The notes beneath the pieces were generated by a model. The model made no database searches. It was given only the letters and a program-made list of their open reading frames with translations, and was not told where the DNA came from. Both the position numbers and the translations under genes were made by a program. From Bacillota bacterium (lineage in GTDB: Bacteria > Bacillota > Clostridia > Lachnospirales > Lachnospiraceae), in NCBI GenBank assembly GCA_023420085.1, contig JAEZWQ010000030.1:1-27500 (forward strand): DNA of 27,500 nt. The letters are read 5' to 3'. Each line of letters begins with the position of its first letter. Positions within the stretch are counted from its first letter, which is position 1. This document shows positions 7,538 through 15,993 of this stretch, piece after piece.

Positions 7538-8242
7538 ATGAAACGATTAATAGCATTAATAATTTTAATACTTACACTCACTACGGGATGTTCAATTGGT
7601 GGACCAAGTTATGTAGTAGGGTATGTTAATGATATGCCACCATATATTTATAATGATGGAAATAATTACCAAGGTATGCTTGTAGAATTATTAGACAATA
7701 TGGCTAAACTTGAAGGATTTAACTATAAGATAAAGAAAATAGATAACAATAATATTGATGATGAACTGGATAAAAAAAACATAGATATCCTACTATTTGT
7801 AAATGGTCATGAAAATAAGATCAATGAAAGCAGTGAATATTCAGATGAATATATTTCAATTGCTTCATTAGATAATAATAATGATATAAAAGATATTAAG
7901 AGCGCTAAAGTAGGATACCTTCAGGGAAGCAATAGCATTAACTATATACAGTCAATAAGGGGAGAATATGGGCTTGCTGTCCTAAAATATAATAGTATTG
8001 AAAAGCTGTATGATGCTATAAAATCTAAAGATATTGATTATATCATTGAAGATACTTACATGCTAAAGCATTTACAAAGTTATGAAAGTGATTTACAAAT
8101 CGGACATACTGAAAAAACTGGAAATTTAATGAAGATTAAGATTAATAAAAAATCTGATGATGCACTAAAACATATCAATAAAGGGATAGTTGATATGATA
8201 AATGATGGAAGTTATAACAATATTATAAGTAAATATAGATAG
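7538..8242 (+). CDS. Family-3 extracellular solute-binding lipoprotein
   Basis: 234 residues from the ATG at 7538, preceded by GGAGG at 7529-7533. An in-frame extension to 7454 runs through the 3' part of RNase P RNA and is not coding. The N-terminus MKRLIALIILILTLTTGC is a lipoprotein signal with C18 as the lipidated residue. The mature part begins Y-V-V-G-Y-V-N-D-M-P-P-Y-I-Y and includes G-M-L-V-E-L-L-D-N-M and V-G-Y-L-Q-G-S-N-S, matching periplasmic-type binding domain family 3 (polar amino acids or related small ligands). No permease or ATPase is adjacent, so it is an orphan binding protein or a sensor. Substrate unknown. The only visible promoter upstream is that of rnpB. Confidence 0.75.
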   Translation: MKRLIALIILILTLTTGCSIGGPSYVVGYVNDMPPYIYNDGNNYQGMLVELLDNMAKLEGFNYKIKKIDNNNIDDELDKKNIDILLFVNGHENKINESSEYSDEYISIASLDNNNDIKDIKSAKVGYLQGSNSINYIQSIRGEYGLAVLKYNSIEKLYDAIKSKDIDYIIEDTYMLKHLQSYESDLQIGHTEKTGNLMKIKINKKSDDALKHINKGIVDMINDGSYNNIISKYR

Positions 8243-8247
8243 ATAGA

Positions 8248-8314
8248 AGACCTCTAAGCGGCCTTATCAAGTTGTATTTAGTTTCAACTTCTAGGAGGGA
8301 CAGCTTAGAGGTTT
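8248..8314. terminator. Large composite hairpin between convergent genes
   Basis: Outer arms 8248-8259 and 8303-8314 pair over 12 positions (one G-U). An inner stem pairs 8269-8274 (AAGTTG) with 8285-8290 (CAACTT), with a possible CCT/AGG extension. A T5 run follows at 8320-8324 on the plus strand. It ends the lipoprotein gene and lies downstream of the response regulator on the other strand. Confidence 0.6.
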
Positions 8315-8330
8315 AATAGTTTTTATAGTA

Positions 8331-9086
8331 TTATTTTTGAATATTTTTATAGTATTGAGAAGGAGAAATACCCATATATTTTTTAAATACTTTTGAAAAA
8401 TATCTTTGATCTATAAAGCCAACAATATCTGAAATTTCATTTAAGTTGTACATATTTTTATGCATGAGTGCAATACTTTTTGTTATACGATATCTATTTA
8501 AATAATCATTGAATGTATAACCATAATCATTTTTGAATTTTTGATTTAGAAGACTTTCACTATAACAAAGTTTATAACAGAGATCTTTTAATGAAATTTT
8601 ATTTGTATAATTTTCGATTATATATTGATAAACTTTTATAGATATATCTGAAGGCATAGTTTCATGAGTAGTAATTAAGTTTATATTATTTTCGTAACTT
8701 TTTTTATAATTTTCTCGCATTTTAAATACATCTATTGAGTTTTTTATAGCATCTTCTAATTCACTCATAACAATAGGTTTTAACAAGTAATCTGTTGCAC
8801 CGTATTTCATTGTTTTTCTTACATAATCAAAACTATCGTAACCAGAAATAATAATAGGTACATAGTCATAATCAATAGTTTCTTCTAAAAGAGTAATACC
8901 ATCGATTATAGGCATATTTATATCCAATAATATTATTTCAGGATTATGGATTTTAATAAGCTCTATGCCCATTTTACCATTCTTTGCTTCACCAATAATT
9001 TTACAGTTTAGTTTGGAATAATCAAGAGATAATACTATGCTCTTTCTTACAACATCTTCATCTTCAATAACTAAAATTTTATACAT
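8331..9086 (-). CDS. YesN-type response regulator (receiver plus AraC DNA-binding domain)
   Basis: 251 residues from the ATG at 9086. Residues 1-120 are a receiver domain: acidic pocket E8-D9-E10, phospho-acceptor D55 in L-L-D-I-N-M-P, conserved S/T in I-I-I-S-G-Y, and K in L-L-K-P. Residues about 150-250 are an AraC-type double helix-turn-helix ending Q-R-Y-F-S-K-V-F-K-K-Y-M-G-I-S-P-S-Q-Y. The gene overlaps the upstream kinase by 8 nt, implying coupled translation. By family and position it should activate the divergent importer operon starting at 10838 and perhaps its own promoter. The in-frame extension to 9116 is rejected because it lies inside the kinase gene and lacks homology. Confidence 0.9.
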   Translation of the reverse strand: MYKILVIEDEDVVRKSIVLSLDYSKLNCKIIGEAKNGKMGIELIKIHNPEIILLDINMPIIDGITLLEETIDYDYVPIIISGYDSFDYVRKTMKYGATDYLLKPIVMSELEDAIKNSIDVFKMRENYKKSYENNINLITTHETMPSDISIKVYQYIIENYTNKISLKDLCYKLCYSESLLNQKFKNDYGYTFNDYLNRYRITKSIALMHKNMYNLNEISDIVGFIDQRYFSKVFKKYMGISPSQYYKNIQK

Positions 9087-10683
9087 CTTTTTTAATATCC
9101 ATTCTAAAGTACACAAAATCAGATTTTATGAATCTTGCGTCTATATTACCATAAATTAATCGTAATCTATTAACGGAGTTAGTTATACCATGATGATTAC
9201 TTTTCTCTAAAGATTTATCCATATTTGAGAGACTTGAATTAATTGAATTTAATGTATTGTCATCAATAGGCTTACCGTTATCAATAACCTCAAACACATA
9301 AGAATTATTTTCAATAAAACCATTTATTATAATATCAATTTTCTCTCTATGAAAGAAGCCATACTTTATAGTGTTTTCAATAAATGGTTGTAAAAAAAGC
9401 TTTGGTACAACCATTTCCATTAAATTTTCATCAATATTAATCTGATAGCTGAAGTTTCTATTATATCTAATTCTAGATATTTCCATGAATTTTCTTATGT
9501 ATATAATATCTTCTCCAAGACAAATACTATTTAAATCATTCAGACTATATCTGAGTAAAGAAGAAAAATCATATATAAGTTTATTTGTCTTTTCTAGGTC
9601 AACATGCATTAAAGTTCTAATTAATTCTAATGTGTTATATAGGAAATGAGCATTAAACTGTGATTGCATTCTCTTGAGTTCACTTAACTTATTCTCATAT
9701 TCTAATTTGCTAGTTTTGCTATTTAACTCTTCAATAGAATTTATCAGATTGTTTATTGCATTACTTAAATATGAAAATTCATTATCACTTACAATATTTA
9801 GCCTATGCCTTTTATTTTCCTTAATTTCTGATATTTGATCAATTAATTCAATCATTGATTTTGTATGTATATTTATAGTACGTTTAGTTAATAAATCCAT
9901 AAGTAAAATAATAAGCAAAATAGGAATTAGAAATATACATTCAAAAATAATTAAGTTTTTAAGGCTGAATGATTTAGGAATATAAACATATATATTAATA
10001 TTTTTAAGTCTAGTTTGTTTTGATACATAACCACTTATTGAATTATTGTTAAATTTATTTACAGGAGAAATATCACCTATTGTATTAATAAATACTTTGC
10101 CAAATCTATCAGTAATTACATATTTAAAATCACTATCATTTATAACTTTACTAAATTCAGTAGAAGGAATAACGACCGTTATAATACCTATAGAACTACC
10201 TTTAAATATTATATTTTTTTTCATAACAAGCAAAGATTCAGAATCAGGAGTGATATAGTTTGCGAATGTAATATCAAATTTTTTAACATCTATACCCCTT
10301 AAAAAATATTTTATGCTTGTAGGTATATCAAAGTACTCATCACTGCTTATTGGGAGATTTTCATTATCATAAAAGGTTATATTTGAATGAACACCTGTAG
10401 ATTGATATAGCTTATATCCTATCTGTTTAGTATTGTTTGATAAATTGCTAGTTATGATCTCATTAATTTTTGAGTTTATTTGATCATCGTTAAAAAATGT
10501 AATGATTTTAGTGGCTAAATTCTCAACGTCATTTACAACAATATCTAAAGATTTAGAAACTTTACTATTATCAATATATGTTGAAAATAAGGCATAAAAT
10601 CCCATTGAAACAATGAAAAATATTAGCATCGAAATTATAATTATTCTTTTAATTAATTTTAACAGTTGTAACTGAAATATCAT
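9079..10683 (-). CDS. YesM-type sensor histidine kinase
   Basis: 534 residues, start supported by GGGTG 5 nt upstream. Membrane segments at about 12-34 and 243-263 flank a roughly 205-residue extracytoplasmic sensor region. A HAMP-like linker (about 265-320) and a short coiled coil follow. The His_kinase motif is SQFNAHFLYNTLE with H346; most family members read Q-x-N-P-H-F-L-Y-N, so proline is replaced by alanine at 345. The ATP-binding domain has LQPFIENTIKYG (431-442), V-I-D-N-G (466-470) and a G-box around H-H-G-I-T-N-S-V-N-R-L (498-508). It presumably senses the ligand of the neighbouring binding protein, directly or through it, and phosphorylates the response regulator encoded by the overlapping gene. 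Confidence 0.9.
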   Translation of the reverse strand: MIFQLQLLKLIKRIIIISMLIFFIVSMGFYALFSTYIDNSKVSKSLDIVVNDVENLATKIITFFNDDQINSKINEIITSNLSNNTKQIGYKLYQSTGVHSNITFYDNENLPISSDEYFDIPTSIKYFLRGIDVKKFDITFANYITPDSESLLVMKKNIIFKGSSIGIITVVIPSTEFSKVINDSDFKYVITDRFGKVFINTIGDISPVNKFNNNSISGYVSKQTRLKNINIYVYIPKSFSLKNLIIFECIFLIPILLIILLMDLLTKRTINIHTKSMIELIDQISEIKENKRHRLNIVSDNEFSYLSNAINNLINSIEELNSKTSKLEYENKLSELKRMQSQFNAHFLYNTLELIRTLMHVDLEKTNKLIYDFSSLLRYSLNDLNSICLGEDIIYIRKFMEISRIRYNRNFSYQINIDENLMEMVVPKLFLQPFIENTIKYGFFHREKIDIIINGFIENNSYVFEVIDNGKPIDDNTLNSINSSLSNMDKSLEKSNHHGITNSVNRLRLIYGNIDARFIKSDFVYFRMDIKKDV

Positions 10684-10701
10684 ATTTCACCCAATCAAAT
10701 C

Positions 10702-10729
10702 TATCCGTATATATTATATTATACGGATA
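10702..10729. promoter_or_regulatory. Perfect inverted repeat over the kinase promoter, candidate operator
   Basis: TATCCGTATA and TATACGGATA form perfect 10-bp arms separated by 8 bp. On the minus strand a TATAAT (10718-10723) lies inside the repeat, so a bound protein would cover the kinase -10. A partial copy of the left arm, CTATCGTATATTA, occurs at 10766-10778, closer to the importer gene. No convincing -35 is seen for the importer promoter, which fits activator dependence. Confidence 0.55.
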
Positions 10730-10837
10730 ATAATAGCATAAATACATATGTATTTTACACATTTTCTATCGTATATTACACATAATTATGAGTATAAAGT
10801 TATAGAATAATAGTATATAAGTGAGAGGAGATAGAAA

Positions 10838-11875
10838 ATGAAGTTAAAAAAATTGATTAGTTTAGCTATGGTTGCCGTATTAGGAGTTGCAACACTTAGT
10901 GGGTGTGGTGGCGAAAGTGAAGCTAAAAAAACAGATGAAAACAAGGTGGTAGTTTATTCTCCAAACTCAGAAGGACTAAGAAATGCGATAATACCACTAT
11001 TTGAAGAAAAAACTGGCATAAAAGTAGAACTACAACAAGCTGGTACAGGAGAACTATTTACAAAGCTAAAAGGTGAAGCTGCAGATCCAGTTGCAGATGT
11101 TATATGGGGAGGTTCATATACTACTTATTTAGGTAATAAAGATCTATTTGAAGAGTATGTTTCACCAGAAGATTCAAAATTACCAAAAGCTTATCAAAAT
11201 ACAGCAGGATTTAAGACTTCATATGTATTAGATGGTTCTTGTATAATTGTAAATAAGGATCTAATTGGGGATATTAAAATTGAAGGATATAAGGATTTGC
11301 TAAACCCTGCTTTAAAGGGTAAGATTGCAACTGCTGACCCTGCAAGTTCATCAAGTGCTTTTTCACATTTGACAAATATGCTTTTAGCTATGGGTGGATA
11401 TGAAGATGAGAATGCATGGAAGTATGTAGAGGATTTATTTAAGAATATTGATGGTAAGATATACGGAAGCTCTTCAGCTGTATATAAGAGTGTAATCGAT
11501 GGAGAAATGGTAGTAGGTCTAAGTTATGAAGATCCTGTTGCAAAGGTAATTAAAGATGGTGCAAAAAACATCGAAATAGTTTATATGAATGAAGGAACAG
11601 TTTATTTACCAGCAGGTTCAGCAATAATCAAGAATGCAAAACATATGGATAATGCAAAGAAATTTATAGATTTCATTATAAGTAAGGAAGCTCAAGATGT
11701 GCTTGGAGAAACAACTACTAATAGACCTGTTCTTCCAGATGCAAAAACTGGTGACTTTATGAAACCTATGAAAGATATTAAAGTTATAGAAGAAGATTAT
11801 CAATATGTACATGATAATTCAAATAAAATTAGGGACAGATATAAGGACATATTTGCAAAAATACAATCTAAGTAG
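10838..11875 (+). CDS. ABC importer substrate-binding lipoprotein, family 1
   Basis: 345 residues; AGGAG at 10826-10830 sets the start. The signal MKLKKLISLAMVAVLGVATL ends in L-S-G-C with C23 lipidated. The mature part (V-V-V-Y-S-P-N-S-E-G, P-V-A-D-V-I-W-G-G, G-L-S-Y-E-D-P, L-P-A-G-S-A-I-I-K-N-A-K) belongs to family 1 binding proteins that includes proteins annotated for ferric iron, phosphoglycerate, 2-aminoethylphosphonate and hexose phosphates (FbpA/AfuA-like). I do not see the adjacent tyrosine pair used by typical FbpA proteins to hold iron, and an adjacent two-component pair is common for phosphorylated-organic-acid or sugar-phosphate uptake. I therefore favour a phosphorylated organic substrate over iron, as inference only. 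First gene of a three-gene operon. Confidence 0.8.
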   Translation: MKLKKLISLAMVAVLGVATLSGCGGESEAKKTDENKVVVYSPNSEGLRNAIIPLFEEKTGIKVELQQAGTGELFTKLKGEAADPVADVIWGGSYTTYLGNKDLFEEYVSPEDSKLPKAYQNTAGFKTSYVLDGSCIIVNKDLIGDIKIEGYKDLLNPALKGKIATADPASSSSAFSHLTNMLLAMGGYEDENAWKYVEDLFKNIDGKIYGSSSAVYKSVIDGEMVVGLSYEDPVAKVIKDGAKNIEIVYMNEGTVYLPAGSAIIKNAKHMDNAKKFIDFIISKEAQDVLGETTTNRPVLPDAKTGDFMKPMKDIKVIEEDYQYVHDNSNKIRDRYKDIFAKIQSK

Positions 11876-11881
11876 GTAGAC

Positions 11882-12961
11882 ATGAGTAAAATAAGTATTA
11901 ATGATGTAGTAAAAAAATATGGAAATAAAACTGTAATAAAAAATATAAGTCTAGAAATAGAAGATGGCGAATTCTTCACTCTATTAGGTCCTTCAGGCTG
12001 TGGAAAAACAACTTTATTGAGAATGATAGCAGGGTTTAATACGATTGAAGACGGTGAAATTTATTTTAATGATACAAAAATAAATAATATGGATCCTAGT
12101 AAAAGAAACATTGGTATGGTATTCCAAAATTATGCAGTCTTTCCTAATATGACAGTGAGAGATAATATTGCTTTTGGATTAAAAGAGAGAAAAGTTTCTA
12201 AGGACGTTATTTCAAGGGAAGTAGACAATATGATAAAACTTATGAAACTTGAGGAACATGCTGATAAAAAACCGCAGGCGCTATCAGGAGGTCAACAACA
12301 GAGGGTAGCTTTAGCAAGGGCCATTGTAATAAAACCAGATGTTTTGCTTATGGATGAACCACTATCTAATCTTGATGCAAAGTTAAGGGTTGATTTAAGA
12401 CAGACAATTAGAGATATTCAAAAGGAAGTTGGAATAACAACTGTATATGTAACCCACGATCAAGAAGAGGCAATGGCTGTTAGTGACCGAATTGCTGTTA
12501 TGAAAGATGGTATTATTTGCCAACTAGGAACTCCACAGGAAATATATCATAGACCGGCTAATGATTTTGTAGCTTCATTTATAGGTTCTAATAACTTGAT
12601 TGAAGCTAGTGTAAAAAAATGTGAAGGAAAAACTCTTATAGATATGGGAGAGTTTGTGTTAGATGCAAGTAATCTTGATATTAATGAAGATAAAATACTT
12701 ATATCTGTTAGACCGGAAGATTTAAGAATTGATAACATGAATGGATTAAATGCAGAAGTTGCAGATAGTGTTTTCCTAGGAGAGTCAACACATTATACAC
12801 TTAGACTTACAAATGGATTGTTAGTTCACATGAATGAACATTCTAATTTTAATTCTGCACTTAAAGTTGGGGATAAGGTAAAAATAAGTCTAAATGTTAA
12901 TAAGGTTAATATATTGAGCTCTGATGGAAAAAAGAATTTAGGAGTTCTTTATGAGGGCTAG
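11882..12961 (+). CDS. ABC importer ATP-binding protein with TOBE domain
   Basis: 359 residues, 6 nt after the binding-protein gene. Walker A GPSGCGKT at 36-43, Q-loop F-Q-N-Y-A-V-F-P-N, signature LSGGQQQ at 134-140, Walker B VLLMDEP at 154-160, H192 in T-H-D-Q-E-E-A. Residues about 235-355 form the TOBE region found in ATPases of the FbpC/PotA/MalK class (I-S-V-R-P-E-D-L-R). It energises import by the permease encoded next, which it overlaps by 11 nt. Confidence 0.92.
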   Translation: MSKISINDVVKKYGNKTVIKNISLEIEDGEFFTLLGPSGCGKTTLLRMIAGFNTIEDGEIYFNDTKINNMDPSKRNIGMVFQNYAVFPNMTVRDNIAFGLKERKVSKDVISREVDNMIKLMKLEEHADKKPQALSGGQQQRVALARAIVIKPDVLLMDEPLSNLDAKLRVDLRQTIRDIQKEVGITTVYVTHDQEEAMAVSDRIAVMKDGIICQLGTPQEIYHRPANDFVASFIGSNNLIEASVKKCEGKTLIDMGEFVLDASNLDINEDKILISVRPEDLRIDNMNGLNAEVADSVFLGESTHYTLRLTNGLLVHMNEHSNFNSALKVGDKVKISLNVNKVNILSSDGKKNLGVLYEG

Positions 12962-14612
12962 AAAACACATAGATATATGGAGTATTTTCAAAATAGTAAT
13001 TATTTTGCTATTTGTACTCTTCCTTTTATATCCAATCGTATCATTACTAATTCAATCTGTTTATACAAAAGGTGAGGGTTTTTCACTTGAACAGTTTGCA
13101 AAATTCTTTGGTAAATCATATTATTTTGGAACCTTATTAAATAGTATAAAAGTATCACTTTCAGCTACAATAATAACAATATTAATAGGTGTACCTCTTG
13201 CATACTTCTTTAGTATGTATAAAATAGTAGGAGCTAAAGTACTTAGAATATTTATAATTCTTTCATCAATGTCAGCCCCATTTATAGGCGCATATTCATG
13301 GATATTATTACTTGGAAGAAATGGTATAATAACAAAATTTATATCTGATACTATAGGTATAAAACTTAATGGTATTTATGGGTTTGGTGGAATATTACTT
13401 GTATTTGCTTGCCAACTTTATCCACTGATATTCCTGTATGCAGAAGGTGGTTTTGGTAATATGGATAATTCACTGATGGAAGCAGGAGAAAGCCTTGGAT
13501 GTAAAGGCATAAGAAGGTTTTTTAAGATAATTTTACCAATTGTTTTACCTACAATTTTATCTGGAACACTTCTTGTATTTATGAGAAGTCTTGCAGATTT
13601 TGGTACACCAATGCTAATTGGAGAAGGATATAGAACATTCCCACAGTTAATTTATACTGAATTTGTAGGAGAGGTTGGAACTAATGCTGGTTTTGCATCA
13701 GCTATATCTGTAGTAGCAATAATATTTACAACATTGATATTTATACTTCAAAAGAAAATATCAGAAAAAAATGAATATCAGATAAACTTTTTAAACCCAA
13801 TACCAAAAAGAAAAGCAAAAGGTGTTAAGGGAATATTAATGCATTTATTCTGCTATTTAGTTGTTGGAATATCAATTATGCCACAAATTTATTTAATATA
13901 TTCTTCATTTAAGAATACGTCAGGATTGCTATTTGTTGAAGGACATTCTTTGATGAATTATAAAGAGGCGTTTGCAAGAACTGGGGTTGCTATTAAAAAT
14001 ACAATAATATTACCACTTATAGCATTAGTTATAATTGTATTTGTTGCAATAATAATATCTTATCTTGTGGTAAGAAGAAGAAATGCTGTAAGTAATGTTA
14101 TTGATGTATTATCAATGATTCCTTATATAGTTCCAGGTATTGTTGTTGGTATAGCATTATTAAATGGTTTTTCTACTGGAATTATGGGAAGTAAAATTCT
14201 TGTTATAACTGGGTCTGCAGTAATCGTAATAGTATCATTTGTTATAAGAAGATTACCTTACACAATAAGATCATCTACCGCAACATTGCAAAATATACCT
14301 ATGAGTATTGAAGAAGCTGCGCATAGCTTGGGTTGTAGCAAGTTAAAAACATTTTTTAAGGTTACAGTACCAATAATGAGAAGAGGAATAATTGTAGGGG
14401 CGATACTAAGTTATATAACATTGATTTCTGAACTATCTACATCAATATTATTAACAAATTTAAAGACAAAAACTATGACTGTAGCTATATATACAGAAAT
14501 AATTAGAGGTAATTATGGTATTGCAGCAGCATTGTCTACAATGTTGACAGTTATAACAGCTTTAGCACTAGTTATATTTACAATAGTTGGAGATAAAAAA
14601 ACTACAATATAG
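12951..14612 (+). CDS. ABC importer permease, two fused permease domains
   Basis: 553-residue membrane protein; AGGAG at 12940-12944 sets the start inside the end of the ATPase gene. It contains two copies of the binding-protein-dependent permease domain, each with an ATPase-contact EAA loop: E-A-G-E-S-L-G-C-K-G-I-R-R-F-F-K (near 178) and E-E-A-A-H-S-L-G-C-S-K-L-K-T-F-F-K (near 455). About 12 membrane segments. Fused permeases of this type (FbpB/AfuB/PhnU-V class) act as a single chain instead of a heterodimer. With the binding protein and ATPase it makes a complete importer. Confidence 0.92.
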   Translation: MRARKHIDIWSIFKIVIILLFVLFLLYPIVSLLIQSVYTKGEGFSLEQFAKFFGKSYYFGTLLNSIKVSLSATIITILIGVPLAYFFSMYKIVGAKVLRIFIILSSMSAPFIGAYSWILLLGRNGIITKFISDTIGIKLNGIYGFGGILLVFACQLYPLIFLYAEGGFGNMDNSLMEAGESLGCKGIRRFFKIILPIVLPTILSGTLLVFMRSLADFGTPMLIGEGYRTFPQLIYTEFVGEVGTNAGFASAISVVAIIFTTLIFILQKKISEKNEYQINFLNPIPKRKAKGVKGILMHLFCYLVVGISIMPQIYLIYSSFKNTSGLLFVEGHSLMNYKEAFARTGVAIKNTIILPLIALVIIVFVAIIISYLVVRRRNAVSNVIDVLSMIPYIVPGIVVGIALLNGFSTGIMGSKILVITGSAVIVIVSFVIRRLPYTIRSSTATLQNIPMSIEEAAHSLGCSKLKTFFKVTVPIMRRGIIVGAILSYITLISELSTSILLTNLKTKTMTVAIYTEIIRGNYGIAAALSTMLTVITALALVIFTIVGDKKTTI

Positions 14613-14622
14613 TAGAGAAAAT

Positions 14623-14662
14623 AATAAGCATCTCAAATGAATATATCATTGAGATGCTTATT
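14623..14662. terminator. Bidirectional terminator
   Basis: Arms AATAAGCATCTCAA (14623-14636) and TTGAGATGCTTATT (14649-14662) are perfectly complementary; ATGA/TCAT can extend the stem inward. A/T tails flank both sides. Lies between convergent genes ending at 14612 (+) and 14669 (-). Confidence 0.8.
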
Positions 14663-14668
14663 TATACT

Positions 14669-15904
14669 CTATTTCCATATTGGATCAAGGTTCAATAATT
14701 CATTTAGTTCATTATAGGCGGACTTAATTCTGTTAAAATTGTTTTCAGTAATAAATGAATACTTTTCCCTATTATTTATAACATCCTCACAGATCAAAGT
14801 TGAGTAATCAAATAGTTCAAATCCTTCTGGACCACGTATACCCTTACTAGTTTTACTAACCCATGTAGGATGAAGCTTTATTGCAGAAATAGTTGTTTTA
14901 TTATTATTTTTTTCTATAGTTAAATCTACTAACACACCACGTTCAGACCATTTATTATCTATGGTTTCTATTCTTTGGTTAGATATGAAGTTACCCATAG
15001 AATATATGATAAATTTCTTTTCGTCATTAATATCAATAGTTTTTGTAGGTTGAGCAACATGAGGATGCCCACCTAGTATAATATCAGCGCCCCATTTTAC
15101 CATATTATCATATAGTTTAACCTGTTCATCAGTAGGAGTGAGCATATATTCGACACCCATATGAGGAAATACTATAGTAATATCAGCTATTTTTTCAGCA
15201 CGTTCAATTTCGGCCTTTATTTTTTCTTCATTCAAATCATATAAATAGTCATTATAGTCTTTTTCACTTATTGTGGCTTCTATTCCGTTAAATCCATAGC
15301 AATAAGAAAGAAGAGCAATTTTAATTCCGTTTACTTCTTTTATTAAAATATCATTTTCTGATCTTGGCTTATTTGGGCTTACACCAAAAATATCAATTCC
15401 AACATCATTAAAATATTTTGCTGTGCTTTTTATTCCATCAATACCAGAGTCTAAAATATGATTATGAGCCAGGGTTACACAGTCATATCCAGCATCTTTG
15501 ATAAAGTTTACTAATTCTGGTGGTGCATTAAAAAGAGGATAACCACTTAAAGGCCATTCAGGATTTATTGTTCCCTCATAGTCTGCTATAGCAAGATCTG
15601 CTTTAGATATAAAATCTTTCACATACTCATAGTTTTTTGAAAAATCATAGCTATCACCTGTTCTTGCACTCATATATAGTATGTCATGATATAGTAGGTC
15701 ACCATTTGCCACAATTCGTGCTGTTGTTGTGTTTTCTTCTTTTTTTGAAATGGCTTGAGATTTGCTGTAAGTATTATCATTTTTGGTGGCATCAATAGAA
15801 GAATCATTACTTGTCTTACTTGTATGATTATTTAAGAAAACAATAATAAAAACTGCTGATAAAATTATCAGAACAAAAAATAAAAAATAAATTAGTTTTT
15901 TCAT
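14669..15904 (-). CDS. CapA/PgsA-like membrane-anchored protein
   Basis: 411 residues with AGAGG 6 nt upstream. A single N-terminal membrane anchor (about 4-26) and a Ser/Thr/Asn/Lys-rich linker (27-62) precede a PGA_cap metallophosphoesterase-like domain. Metal-site motifs visible: A-N-G-D-L-L (near 68), A-D-Y-E-G-T, L-A-H-N-H-I-L-D-S-G, V-F-P-H-M-G-V-E-Y and L-G-G-H-P-H-V, then Y-S-M-G-N-F-I. Family members take part in poly-gamma-glutamate capsule anchoring or synthesis. The other capsule genes (capB, capC, capD/pgsS) are not in the window, so a capsule role is unproven; stand-alone CapA-like proteins are common in Clostridia. Monocistronic; its -10 is overlain by an inverted repeat. Confidence 0.82.
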   Translation of the reverse strand: MKKLIYFLFFVLIILSAVFIIVFLNNHTSKTSNDSSIDATKNDNTYSKSQAISKKEENTTTARIVANGDLLYHDILYMSARTGDSYDFSKNYEYVKDFISKADLAIADYEGTINPEWPLSGYPLFNAPPELVNFIKDAGYDCVTLAHNHILDSGIDGIKSTAKYFNDVGIDIFGVSPNKPRSENDILIKEVNGIKIALLSYCYGFNGIEATISEKDYNDYLYDLNEEKIKAEIERAEKIADITIVFPHMGVEYMLTPTDEQVKLYDNMVKWGADIILGGHPHVAQPTKTIDINDEKKFIIYSMGNFISNQRIETIDNKWSERGVLVDLTIEKNNNKTTISAIKLHPTWVSKTSKGIRGPEGFELFDYSTLICEDVINNREKYSFITENNFNRIKSAYNELNELLNLDPIWK

Positions 15905-15926
15905 ATTTACCTCTTATAATTTAGAT

Positions 15927-15947
15927 TGATATAATAAAAGTATATCA
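15927..15947. promoter_or_regulatory. Inverted repeat over the capA-like -10, candidate operator
   Basis: TGATATA (15927-15933) and TATATCA (15941-15947) are perfect 7-bp arms 7 bp apart. The minus-strand TGA-TATACT extended -10 of the capA-like gene occupies 15939-15944, inside the right arm. A bound regulator would block that promoter and sit upstream of the acetyltransferase gene. Confidence 0.45.
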
Positions 15948-15993
15948 TATAAAATAATAATAAATATATATATTTTAATAATTGGAGGATGAA

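Noticed and set aside
7345..7581. ORFs on both strands inside 7345-7581
   Set aside because: They lie within RNase P RNA and its terminator; the plus-strand frame becomes coding only at 7538.
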